64,000 nt of DNA from Gammaproteobacteria bacterium (lineage in GTDB: Bacteria; Pseudomonadota; Gammaproteobacteria; Burkholderiales; Rhodocyclaceae), in assembly GCA_018828385.1 (NCBI GenBank), contig JAHJVE010000023.1:496001-560000 (forward strand), in the 5' to 3' direction. Under the pieces are notes generated by a model, which was not told where the DNA came from, did not search any database, and saw only the letters and a program-made list of their open reading frames with translations. Shown here piece after piece: positions 56,741 to 64,000 of the stretch; position 1 is the first letter of the stretch, and every line of letters begins with the position of its first letter. The position numbers were made by a program, and so were the translations under genes.

Positions 56741-57325
56741 GTGTCCCGCCACTTTGCCAGCATCGCCTACACGCCCAGCGTCCGGGCCAGCCAGCGCCTC
56801 CATGGCGGACGCGACCTGGGCGAAGGACTGGACGAGACCGGCGAAACACCGGTCGTCGAACTCGGCCCGCGCGAGTATGAATTCATTGCGGCCCGCGACA
56901 GTTTTTACCTGTCTACGGTCAGCGAAAGCGGCTGGCCGCATGTCCAGCATCGCGGCGGACAGGCCGGATTTCTCCAGGTACTCGACCCGACCACGCTGGC
57001 CTTTGTCGATTTATCCGGCAACCGCCAGTACGTTAGCGTCGGCAACCTGAGCGGGAATGACCGCGCAGCGCTGATCCTGATGGATTACCCGAACCGGCGC
57101 CGCCTGAAAATATTGGGTCACGTCGAGATGGTCGAGCTTGCCACGGTCAACCCGAAATTATTGGCAAAAATGAAAATTCCCGAGAGCGACGTCGAGCGCA
57201 TCATGCTCATCCGGATCGCCGCTTTCGACTGGAACTGCTCCCGCCACATCACCCCACGTTTTACCGAAAGCGAGTGGCAAACCCGCTCTTCGTCACTGCC
57301 AACCACGTCCATCACCAAGGAGTAA
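56741..57325 (+). CDS. Pyridoxamine 5'-phosphate oxidase-like flavin protein
   Basis: A 194-residue PPOX-type FMN-binding split-barrel protein. Key stretches are SFYLSTVSESGWPHVQHRGG, LAFVDLSGNRQYVSVGNLSG and FDWNCSRHITPRF. The start is GTG at 56741, eight bases after AAGGA. Proteins of this group act as flavin-dependent oxidoreductases or FMN/heme-binding regulators. A repeat copy lies inside and encodes ATVNPKLLAKMKIPE. The GST gene starts four bases after its stop. The pair is divergent from the LysR gene. Confidence 0.87.
   Translation: MSRHFASIAYTPSVRASQRLHGGRDLGEGLDETGETPVVELGPREYEFIAARDSFYLSTVSESGWPHVQHRGGQAGFLQVLDPTTLAFVDLSGNRQYVSVGNLSGNDRAALILMDYPNRRRLKILGHVEMVELATVNPKLLAKMKIPESDVERIMLIRIAAFDWNCSRHITPRFTESEWQTRSSSLPTTSITKE
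57138..57178 (-). repeat. Repeat copy 15 (inside PPOX-like gene)
   Basis: TTGCCACGGTCAACCCG, AAATTATTGGC, AAAAATGAAAATT. In frame, encoding ATVNPKLLAKMKI. Confidence 0.7.
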
Positions 57326-57328
57326 GAC

Positions 57329-57922
57329 ATGAAACTGTACGATCTTGAACCCTCCGGCAACTGCTACAAGGTTCGGCTGTTTGCCGCACTGACGAAGATT
57401 CCGCTGGACATCGTTCCAGTCGATTTCATGGGCGGCGAACACAAGCGCGCGCCCCTCATCGACCTCAACCCGCTGGGCGAGCTCCCCATCCTCGACGATG
57501 CCCCGGTGGTGCTGCGCGACTCGCAGGCCATCCTTGTTTACCTGGCCGGCAAATATGGCTACGAAAGCTGGCTGCCGCGCGACCCGGCCGGCATGGGCGA
57601 GGTCATGCAATGGTTGTCGACCTCTGCCAACGAAATCCAGAATGGCCCGGGCGCCGCCCGACTGGTCGACAAATTCGGCTACGCCATCGACAAGGCCGAT
57701 GCCGTGAAGCGCGCCGACAACATCCTGCCGGTCATCGAAGCGCATCTCGCCAAACACCAATGGCTGGCGCTCGATCGGCCAACCATTGCCGACTGCGCGG
57801 TGATGCCTTACGTCGCGCTGGCGCCCGAAGGCGGCATCCCGCTCCAGCCCTATCCGAATATCAGGGCATGGATAGCACGCATCAAGGCCCTGCCCGGCTT
57901 CATCCCGATGTCGGGCATTTAG
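57329..57922 (+). CDS. Glutathione S-transferase family protein
   Basis: A 197-residue GST. The thioredoxin-like N-terminal domain (1-75) has LYDLEPSGNCYKVRLFAAL, with Ser/Cys near the usual catalytic position, and NPLGELPILDDAPVVLRDSQ with the cis-Pro and Glu/Ser that bind glutathione. The all-helical C-terminal domain includes WLALDRPTIADCAVMPYVAL with the N-capping Asp. Probably cotranscribed with the PPOX-like gene. Substrate unknown. Confidence 0.9.
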   Translation: MKLYDLEPSGNCYKVRLFAALTKIPLDIVPVDFMGGEHKRAPLIDLNPLGELPILDDAPVVLRDSQAILVYLAGKYGYESWLPRDPAGMGEVMQWLSTSANEIQNGPGAARLVDKFGYAIDKADAVKRADNILPVIEAHLAKHQWLALDRPTIADCAVMPYVALAPEGGIPLQPYPNIRAWIARIKALPGFIPMSGI

Positions 57923-57992
57923 AGTCAATCGAAAACAGTCGCCGCCGTAGCGAACAAGCGTCGCTGCGGCACGGCACGGCACGGTGAACGCG

Positions 57993-58445
57993 CTATTTCT
58001 GCCAGCGCGCTGCCGCGCTGTCGTCGGCGTCGCGGGCATCGACCCAGCGCGCGCCTTGCGGCGTTGCTTCGCGCTTCCAGAACGGGGCGCGGGTTTTCAG
58101 GTAATCCATGATGAATTCGCACGCAGCGAAGGCTTCGCCGCGGTGGGCGCTGGTCACGGCAACGAGGACGATCTGGTCGCAAGGCTTGAGCGGGCCGACG
58201 CGGTGGATGACCAGCGCGTCATAGATGTCCCAGCGGCCTTTGGCTTCGGCGACGATTGCCTCGAGCGCCTTTTCGGTCATGCCGGAATAGTGCTCCAGCG
58301 TCATTTCAGCAACGCTGGCCCCATCGTTGATATCGCGAACCAGACCGAGAAAGCTGGCCAGCGCGCCAACCCGGGCATCAGCCGCGCGCAGCGCCAGCAA
58401 CTCGGCGCCAAGATCGAAATCGGCTTCCTGGACCCGGACGGTCAT
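57993..58445 (-). CDS. moaE: Molybdopterin synthase catalytic subunit MoaE
   Basis: A 150-residue MoaE. It transfers sulfur from MoaD to precursor Z to build molybdopterin. VALVRDIN-type FLGLVRDINDGASVAEMTLEHY, HRVGPLKPCDQIVLVAVTS and the Lys-containing LKTRAPFWKREATPQGARWV are family marks. The C-terminus DARDADDSAAARWQK matches E. coli-type ends. moaD is not adjacent. It follows prfC by two bases on the same strand, so the two are likely cotranscribed. Confidence 0.94.
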   Translation of the reverse strand: MTVRVQEADFDLGAELLALRAADARVGALASFLGLVRDINDGASVAEMTLEHYSGMTEKALEAIVAEAKGRWDIYDALVIHRVGPLKPCDQIVLVAVTSAHRGEAFAACEFIMDYLKTRAPFWKREATPQGARWVDARDADDSAAARWQK

Positions 58446-58447
58446 GC

Positions 58448-60022
58448 TTAGATTACCTCGCGTGCTTCCATGAAACGCAGCTTGGGATACTTCTCTTTGA
58501 CCATGTTCAGATAAACATTGTTCGGCGCCAGGTAGACCGGATCGTCCGCGCCGTCGAGCGCGACGTTGGCGCTGTAGCGGTCGGAAATCTGGCGGAGTTC
58601 GGCCGCATCTCCCTGAATCCAGCGCGCCGTGGCGCAGTTGTAGGACTCGAAAATGACCTGCACGCCGTATTCGTTTTCCAGACGGCTGGCCACCACGTCG
58701 AACTGCAGCGTGCCGACCGCGCCAAGGATCAGATCGGTACCGGAGAGCGGCCGGAACAACTGGGTCGCGCCCTCTTCCGCCAGTTGCTGCAAACCTTTCT
58801 GGAGCTGCTTGATCTTGAGCGGGTTGGCGATGCGGGCGAGACGGAAGTGTTCCGGCGCGAAGGACGGGATGCCCGTGAAACGCAGGTCCTCGCCTTCGGT
58901 AAAGGTTTCGCCGAGACGGATCGTGCCGTGGTTCGGGATGCCGATGATGTCGCCCGGATAGGCTTCGTCGGTCGTGCTGCGGTCACGGGCCATGAAGGTG
59001 ATGGCGTTGTTGACCGACAGCAGCTTGCCGCCGGCGCCCTGCTTGACCTTCATGCCGCGCTCGAACTTGCCGGAGCAGACGCGCAGGAAGGCGATGCGGT
59101 CGCGGTGCTTGGGGTCCATGTTGGCCTGGATCTTGAACACGAAACCGGAGAATTTCGGCTCGTTCGGCTGCACTTGGCGGGTCACCGCCGGCCGGGCAAT
59201 CGGTGGCGGCGAGAGGTCGACGACGGCATCGAGCAGGCTCTGCACACCGAAGTTATTGACCGCCGAACCGAAGAAGACCGGCGACTGCTTGCCGCTCAGA
59301 TAAGCCTCCGCATCGAAGGCGTGCGAAGCGCCGCGAACCAGTTCGATGTCCATGCGCAATTCGTCGGCCTGGCTGCCGATCAGCTCGTCGAGACGCGGAT
59401 TGTCGAGGCCCTGGATGATCTCGGCCGTGCCCTTCTCGGCCTGCGGATCGAAGAAGGCGATGGCGTCGTCGTAGAGGTGATAGACGCCACGGAAGCGCTT
59501 GCCCATGCCGATCGGCCAGGTCATCGGGGCGCACTGGATACCGAGCACCGACTCGATTTCGTCGAGCAGGTCAATCGGCTCCTTGCCTTCGCGGTCGAGC
59601 TTGTTGATGAAGGTCAGAATCGGCGTATCGCGCATGCGGCAGACGTTGAGCAGCTTGATCGTCTGCGCCTCGACGCCATTCACCGAGTCGATGACCATGA
59701 CCGCCGAGTCGACAGCCGTCAGCGTGCGATAGGTGTCTTCCGAAAAGTCTTCGTGGCCCGGCGTGTCGAGCAGGTTGATCATGCACTCGCGGTAGGGAAA
59801 CTGCATGACCGACGAGGTCACCGAAATGCCGCGCTGCTTCTCTAGCTCCATCCAGTCCGAGGTCGCGTGGCGCGAAGCCTTGCGGGCGCGCACTTCACCG
59901 GCCACCTGGATGGCGCCGCCGAACCACAGCAGCTTTTCGGTCAGCGTCGTCTTACCGGCGTCGGGGTGGGAAATGATGGCAAAGGTACGCCGGCGGGCGA
60001 TTTCGGTATCGAGGGGAGTCAC
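58448..60022 (-). CDS. prfC: Peptide chain release factor 3
   Basis: A 524-residue translational GTPase that recycles RF1/RF2. G1 is [15 protein letters not shown], the switch 1 region includes [19 protein letters not shown]3 is [14 protein letters not shown] and G4 [12 protein letters not shown]. The C-terminal domain includes [20 protein letters not shown] sequence ([20 protein letters not shown]). I start at GTG 60022 ([12 protein letters not shown]); the longer frame to 60079 has no support. The downstream neighbour is moaE. Confidence 0.95.
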   Translation of the reverse strand: MTPLDTEIARRRTFAIISHPDAGKTTLTEKLLWFGGAIQVAGEVRARKASRHATSDWMELEKQRGISVTSSVMQFPYRECMINLLDTPGHEDFSEDTYRTLTAVDSAVMVIDSVNGVEAQTIKLLNVCRMRDTPILTFINKLDREGKEPIDLLDEIESVLGIQCAPMTWPIGMGKRFRGVYHLYDDAIAFFDPQAEKGTAEIIQGLDNPRLDELIGSQADELRMDIELVRGASHAFDAEAYLSGKQSPVFFGSAVNNFGVQSLLDAVVDLSPPPIARPAVTRQVQPNEPKFSGFVFKIQANMDPKHRDRIAFLRVCSGKFERGMKVKQGAGGKLLSVNNAITFMARDRSTTDEAYPGDIIGIPNHGTIRLGETFTEGEDLRFTGIPSFAPEHFRLARIANPLKIKQLQKGLQQLAEEGATQLFRPLSGTDLILGAVGTLQFDVVASRLENEYGVQVIFESYNCATARWIQGDAAELRQISDRYSANVALDGADDPVYLAPNNVYLNMVKEKYPKLRFMEAREVI

Positions 60023-60085
60023 GGCTGGGCTTGGAAATGCGGAAAGGCGGCAATTATACCTTTGCCACCCGACAAGCACCGGCGT

Positions 60086-60817
60086 TCAGGAAACGGGCAG
60101 CGCTTGCCGGTACACCGCCCGGCTGGCGTAGGCCAGCCACGGCAAGGTCAGCGGCAGGAGCGGCAAAAGCAGGACGCTGCCGATTGTCACGGTCGACAGG
60201 AAAAAAGCCCAAAAAATGGCCGGTATGAAATTGGCGAAAACGACGCGCACGCTGAGCACCACCGCCTCAACCAGCCCGGCCCGGCGCTCGCAGAGCAGCG
60301 GCACGGAAAAGGCCGCGACGCAGTACAGCAGCAGCGCGATAACCAGGCCGGAAACCCCGGCCCAGCGCACGAAGGACAGCACATTGGCGGCGGCCGGCAG
60401 CAGCCTGTCGAGCCACACCGGCGTCGCCCCGACCATGTAGGCGTAGAGAATCGCCGCGTCGGTGACGAAGATCATGAAGAGCAGCGCGCAAACCAGCGAC
60501 AGCGCCCAGAGCGCCCGCGAGGCCCGGGCAAAGCCGCTGACGATGCTGGCCGGACCGACTGCCTCGCCGGCTTCATACGCCCCGGCGATGCCGAAAAATC
60601 CGGCTAGGGCGACCGGACCGACCAGCATGAAAGCACCAGCCGCGGCGATGATGAACGGCGTCCAGCCCTGGGCCAGCAGGCCGCCCATGATGGCCAGGCC
60701 GCCGAGCGCAAAAACGAGGGCGTAGCCGGTGCTGATGCCGCGCGTCGCATTGGCTATGCGCCAGCCTTCGGCCAGGGCGCGGTGCAGGCTGCCAATGCTT
60801 AGAGGGGAAAGGGTCAT
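60086..60817 (-). CDS. DUF2189 membrane protein
   Basis: A 243-residue polytopic protein with about six helices (TGYALVFALGGLAIMGGLL, FIIAAAGAFMLVGPVALAGF, WALSLVCALLFMIFVTDAAI and others). Features of DUF2189 are LHRALAEGWRIANATR near the N-terminus and FSVPLLCERRAG in the middle. No functional assignment exists. A repeat copy is read in frame near residue 207, giving FWAFFLSTVTIG, within a transmembrane helix. A hairpin terminator for the upstream mutarotase unit lies before it. Confidence 0.83.
   Translation of the reverse strand: MTLSPLSIGSLHRALAEGWRIANATRGISTGYALVFALGGLAIMGGLLAQGWTPFIIAAAGAFMLVGPVALAGFFGIAGAYEAGEAVGPASIVSGFARASRALWALSLVCALLFMIFVTDAAILYAYMVGATPVWLDRLLPAAANVLSFVRWAGVSGLVIALLLYCVAAFSVPLLCERRAGLVEAVVLSVRVVFANFIPAIFWAFFLSTVTIGSVLLLPLLPLTLPWLAYASRAVYRQALPVS
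60182..60220 (-). repeat. Repeat copy 16 (inside DUF2189 gene)
   Basis: GATTGTCACGGTCGACAGG, AAAAAAGCCC, AAAAAATGG. One core base differs from the palindrome. The gene reads through it as FWAFFLSTVTIG. Confidence 0.65.
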
Positions 60818-60831
60818 CCGTCAATCCGATC

Positions 60832-60859
60832 AAAAAACAGCCATCCGGACGGATGGCTG
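60832..60859 (-). terminator. Terminator downstream of the mutarotase gene
   Basis: On the minus strand CAGCCATCCG, TC, CGGATGGCTG followed by TTTTTT. Confidence 0.85.
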
Positions 60860-60945
60860 GGTGATTGACCGAGACTAGCGAAAAGCCCCCTCGCCCCGCT
60901 CTAATGCAAATCAAATTTACCGGGCGTGTCTAAACAGCCAAGCGA

Positions 60946-61791
60946 TCAAACAACCACCAGCGTCTGCCGTCCGTACCATTCCTCGCCGGCCGGCAGCGTG
61001 ATAGGCCGGGTGGCTGCCGCCTCGACGCAGAGCATGTGGCGCCAGCCGTTGGCCGGCATGTCCTTGAGCTCGGCGCAGCGGTCGACAAAGGGGTTCCATA
61101 CGACGACATCCGGGAAGCCCTGGTTCTGGGTGGCGATGCTCACTTTTCCGGCGTGCAGCAATTGCGGGCGCTTGGCGTTGAAATAGACGCGGTCGACCTC
61201 GCTGTCGACCGTCACTTCCGAGCGGGCTTCGCGGGCGATTCGGTCGTTGTCGAGGGCATCGCAGTACTCCAGGCCGTCCAGCCCCTCGAGCACGGCCTCC
61301 TCGACCTGGGCGACGCGCAGGTAGGTGTGCAGCGCCCCGGTAAAGGACAGCGGCGTGCCGCCGGTATTGGTGATGCACAGCTCGACGTCGATGCGGTCGG
61401 CTTCCAGCATCAAGGTCAGTTCGGCGACAAAGGCATGCGGCCAGAGCGCCAGCGTGGACGCATCGCTGGCCAACTCCATGGTCACCAGGGCGAAACCGTC
61501 GCCGGTCCGCTGGCTGCTCACCGTCCATTCGCGGGTCCGCACCAAGCCATGCTTGGGCAGATCGCCACGTTCGGCGAATTGCGGAAAACAGACGGGAATG
61601 CCGCCGCGAATGGCGACACTGCCATCAAAAACCGCCTTATCGGACAGGAACAGGCGCTCCTTGCCGTCCGGCGGCACCCAGGACAAAACCTGTGCGCCCA
61701 GCTTGCTGATGATGGCGCTGGCGCCGCGCGGGCCGTTCAGGCGCAGGGCTTCGATGCCGTGGAAATCGATGGCTTCAATGGAGAGTTTCAT
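60946..61791 (-). CDS. D-hexose-6-phosphate mutarotase
   Basis: A 281-residue aldose-1-epimerase superfamily protein (YeaD-type), which interconverts anomers of hexose 6-phosphates in this family. Marks are GAQVLSWVPPDGKERLFLSD near the N-terminus, GGIPVCFPQFAERGDLPKHG in the middle, and QNQGFPDVVVWNPFVDRCAE with the C-terminal catalytic region. It is preceded on the same strand by the DUF3301 gene, whose end overlaps its start by 17 bases. A terminator follows at 60832-60859. Confidence 0.9.
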   Translation of the reverse strand: MKLSIEAIDFHGIEALRLNGPRGASAIISKLGAQVLSWVPPDGKERLFLSDKAVFDGSVAIRGGIPVCFPQFAERGDLPKHGLVRTREWTVSSQRTGDGFALVTMELASDASTLALWPHAFVAELTLMLEADRIDVELCITNTGGTPLSFTGALHTYLRVAQVEEAVLEGLDGLEYCDALDNDRIAREARSEVTVDSEVDRVYFNAKRPQLLHAGKVSIATQNQGFPDVVVWNPFVDRCAELKDMPANGWRHMLCVEAAATRPITLPAGEEWYGRQTLVVV

Positions 61792-62116
61792 GGGGATTCG
61801 GAATCACGTAAAGGTGGGGACGGACATGCAGGATCTCGACTTCATGGCCAAGCAGCGTCACGCTGCCTGAACGACGGTCGTTACCGGTGTCGCTGTATTC
61901 AAAGGAATAGATTCGGCGCAGCCTGAGCAGCCCTGCATCGTCGCGCGCCAGGCGCACCGAGGTGCCAACGACGGTTTCGTCGAGAAACTGGAGATGGTCG
62001 TCCTGACAAGCCTGGCGGGCTGCTCTGACGCCAATTTCCCGCGTTTTCAGGCTATCCAGCCAGAACCAGACGGCGAGCCCGATGAGGGCAAGAAACAGGA
62101 TTTCGCTCAAATTCAT
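61775..62116 (-). CDS. DUF3301 membrane-anchored protein
   Basis: A 113-residue protein. One N-terminal helix (about 3-20, LSEILFLALIGLAVWFWLD) is followed by a soluble domain. Marks are REIGVRAARQACQDDHLQFL, VGTSVRLARDDAGLLRLRR and YSFEYSDTGNDRRSGSVTLL. The family is uncharacterised. I use the ATG at 62116; the longer frame to 62527 overlaps the divergent gene. It is cotranscribed with the mutarotase by overlap. Confidence 0.82.
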   Translation of the reverse strand: MNLSEILFLALIGLAVWFWLDSLKTREIGVRAARQACQDDHLQFLDETVVGTSVRLARDDAGLLRLRRIYSFEYSDTGNDRRSGSVTLLGHEVEILHVRPHLYVIPNPHETLH

Positions 62117-62195
62117 GGCCGGAGTATACGTAATGCGGAAATAACGCACAGAAATTCCCGGTAAATTACCGGATAATTCGCATGTCAAATTTTCT

Positions 62196-63731
62196 GTGGC
62201 CATCATGGAATCACCCCTGCAACTGCTACGCGACCTGTTTCCGTTCGGCCAGAATGCGGCTGAACAGAAAAGCGCAGCTGCAGTTCGCGGCCTGCTCGAT
62301 ACGGTGACCGGCCTGTCGCCGCAGGAAACCATCGCCAAACTGGCCGGCAGCGTCCTGCCCAGCATCAACGGGCAACCCAACCTGCACATGCGCTTCAAGC
62401 TGCTTGAAGACGTCAGGCTCGAAGCCGAAGAAGCCCTGCCCGTTCTCGAAAAACTGATCGGCCACGCAGTCCTGCCCTTGCCGCTCAGCGCATCCACCTC
62501 GGCCCTGCACGCCGACAATTTGCTCAAGGGCCTGGCCCTTGCTTACACCGGCATTGCCCGCAGCATCAACAAGGGCCATCTCAACGACGGGCTCAGCCAC
62601 CTCATGCATCGCAGCGTGCGCCGTGCCATGGCCATGATCAGCCGCCGTCAGCTCCTCGCCTACCGAGCCTACGCTGCCCCCTCGGCGGGTTCGTGGCAGG
62701 CCCTGCACGACCTCTACCAGATGGCGCGCGGCCAGCGTTCGAAGCCGCTCAACGGCGAAACTGCACCGATCGAACACGAATACCTCGGCGCCCTGCTCTT
62801 TGCCTACCTGGAGCCGACCAAGCTGCCCCGGGCCGAGCTCGACCTCATCAACACCTGCACCCGGCAACTGGCCGCCTACGCGATGATCGGTGAAGTCACG
62901 CCGGAAACCGGCACCGGCAAGACAAGCGATCCCTATTTCCTCGTTCGCCCGGACGAAGGCAACCCGGGCTATCCGATCTCGCGCCTGCCTTCCGGCACCT
63001 CGACTTTCGGCAGCCTGCTCATCGACTGCACGCAGGTCATCACGGCCATCGACCGCAACATTACCCGGCGCCCGGGCAAGACCATCGACCCCGATCTCGA
63101 TGCGTCACCGGCCCTGCTCCAGACCCTGCGCGTCGCCATTGGCGGCAAGAGCGCCCGCCGCTTCAGCCGCACCCGCTTTCGCCCGCGCGGCGACCTGGTC
63201 AGCGGGTTCGGGTCGGTCCTCAGTTTCCTCGACGGCAACACGTTCTCGCGCCGCTCGGTCGACTCGGCCTCGCGCTACGATGGCCGCGACTACGCGTCGA
63301 GCGAATGGGCCATGGTCGACGAAAGTCCGGACGGCTTCCGCCTGCGCTTCATCAAGGGGGAGAAGCGCAAGCTGGGGGCCGGCGACATCGTCGCCCTGCA
63401 GCCGCGCGAGTCGAGCAAGATTCACGTCTGCCTGGTCCGTCGCATTTCCTCTTCCCAGATCCGGCTCGAACTCGGCTTGCAGCTCATGTCGCCGCAAGTC
63501 AGTGTGGTCGATGTCGTGGCCGAGGAAATTGCCGAGCAACGGGCCGTTTTCCTGCACACCCTGCCGGCCTACGGCAAGTATTCCGGGCTGATCACGGCAC
63601 CGGGCACATTCCGGACCGGCCAGAAAATCATGGTCAAATTGCCGGGACGTTCGCTGCACCGTCAAATCGGGACATGCATGGAAGCCAACGAGGGGCTAGA
63701 ATTCTTCGCCCTCGACCGACTCCCGGATTAA
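62196..63731 (+). CDS. Hypothetical protein, possible PilZ/c-di-GMP-type C-terminus
   Basis: A 511-residue soluble protein I cannot name with confidence. The N-terminal 240 residues are helical (VTGLSPQETIAKLAGSVLPS, LNDGLSHLMHRSVRRAMAMI). The C-terminal part has AMVDESPDGFRLRFIKGEKR, LGAGDIVALQPRESSKIHVC and SPQVSVVDVVAEE. I remember similar C-termini in proteins linked to cyclic-di-GMP, with a PilZ-like beta barrel. A start at 62205 (MESPLQLL) is also possible. It is divergent from the DUF3301 gene and precedes rlmJ by 21 bases. Confidence 0.65.
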   Translation: MAIMESPLQLLRDLFPFGQNAAEQKSAAAVRGLLDTVTGLSPQETIAKLAGSVLPSINGQPNLHMRFKLLEDVRLEAEEALPVLEKLIGHAVLPLPLSASTSALHADNLLKGLALAYTGIARSINKGHLNDGLSHLMHRSVRRAMAMISRRQLLAYRAYAAPSAGSWQALHDLYQMARGQRSKPLNGETAPIEHEYLGALLFAYLEPTKLPRAELDLINTCTRQLAAYAMIGEVTPETGTGKTSDPYFLVRPDEGNPGYPISRLPSGTSTFGSLLIDCTQVITAIDRNITRRPGKTIDPDLDASPALLQTLRVAIGGKSARRFSRTRFRPRGDLVSGFGSVLSFLDGNTFSRRSVDSASRYDGRDYASSEWAMVDESPDGFRLRFIKGEKRKLGAGDIVALQPRESSKIHVCLVRRISSSQIRLELGLQLMSPQVSVVDVVAEEIAEQRAVFLHTLPAYGKYSGLITAPGTFRTGQKIMVKLPGRSLHRQIGTCMEANEGLEFFALDRLPD

Positions 63732-63752
63732 GGGCCAGACAGGCTCCAAAAA

Positions 63753-64000
63753 ATGCTCAGCTACCGCCATGCCTTTCACGCCGGCAACCACGCCGACGTG
63801 CTCAAACACCTCATCCTGATCGAGATCGCGCAATACATGGCCGAAAAGCCGGCGCCGTTCTGGATCATCGACACCCACGCCGGGGCCGGGCGTTATGCGC
63901 TGGAATCAGCCCACGCCACCAAGCTCGGCGAATACCGCGACGGCGTCGGCCGTCTCTGGGAAGCCAAGGGCTTGCCCAAGGCGGCGCTCAACTACCTTGA
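63753..64000 (+). CDS. rlmJ: 23S rRNA A2030 N6-methyltransferase RlmJ, truncated by window end
   Basis: The first 82 codons of RlmJ, which methylates A2030 of 23S rRNA. MLSYRHAFHAGNHADVLKHL is the family N-terminus, and IIDTHAGAGRYAL is the SAM motif I with the GxG turn. The gene continues past the right edge. It probably shares a transcript with the preceding hypothetical gene. Confidence 0.9.
   Translation, partial: MLSYRHAFHAGNHADVLKHLILIEIAQYMAEKPAPFWIIDTHAGAGRYALESAHATKLGEYRDGVGRLWEAKGLPKAALNYL

Overview
The window looks like a chromosomal segment of a respiratory, metabolically flexible betaproteobacterium, most likely in the Rhodocyclales (Dechloromonas/Azonexus-like). This rests on gene content and protein flavour (octaheme cytochrome, cytochrome bd operon with CydP, chromate transporter, N-type ATPase operon, surE-pcm-nlpD-rpoS), high GC and dense packing. 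The genus is inference and was not tested against a database. There is no phage or plasmid backbone, CRISPR array or complete insertion sequence. Mobile-type DNA is limited to one MITE-like palindrome and a very abundant short interspersed repeat.

Layout: 1-1.9 kb holds small hypothetical genes and tRNA-Ser(GCU). Positions 1.9-4.1 kb hold lysC and an HDAC-like deacetylase. Positions 4.2-9.1 kb form a MoxR / DUF58 / TgpA-type transglutaminase / MltB cluster with ATGA-type overlaps. Positions 9.1-12.6 kb, minus strand, are an H-NS-like gene followed by surE-pcm-nlpD-rpoS. Positions 12.9-18.9 kb hold the divergent ybbA-like/tesA pair, selU, a divergent methyltransferase/OsmC pair and a large Pat-type acyl-CoA synthetase/acetyltransferase. 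Positions 19.3-27.3 kb are the respiratory core: an octaheme tetrathionate-reductase-like cytochrome with its cytochrome b behind an FNR-like box, then cydP-cydA-cydB-Rieske-cydX-ybgE and three small accessory genes. Positions 27.4-29 kb hold chrA and ynfA. Positions 29.4-35.5 kb, minus strand, are an N-ATPase-type operon (D-C-Q-B-E-F-A-G) in which no atpR gene is visible. Positions 35.8-44.6 kb hold a BASS/arsenic-type transporter, a MacAB/Lol-type exporter operon, thiol-redox membrane genes, hflX and glutathione peroxidase. Positions 44.7-64 kb hold a methyltransferase, gdhA, an aminotransferase, two chemoreceptors, clpB, a LysR regulator with a flavin-oxidase/GST pair, moaE-prfC, a sugar-phosphate mutarotase and the start of rlmJ.

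The most unusual feature is an approximately 40-bp interspersed repeat with forward core CAATTTTGG, then a T-run, then CCGGTTGACCGTAGCAA. I count at least 16 copies in 64 kb: nine strong and seven degenerate. Intergenic copies sit just after stop codons, often directly behind a GC hairpin. Other copies lie in frame inside genes, and one supplies both the stop codon of an efflux adaptor and the start codon of its permease. The layout (GC-rich core plus AT tracts about one helical turn apart, high copy number, gene ends, tolerated inside genes) recalls DNA-uptake signal sequences or in-frame palindromic elements. Its function is not known from the sequence. A 166-bp palindromic MITE-like element (45694-45859) has inserted at the CTAG formed by a stop codon, immediately in front of one copy.
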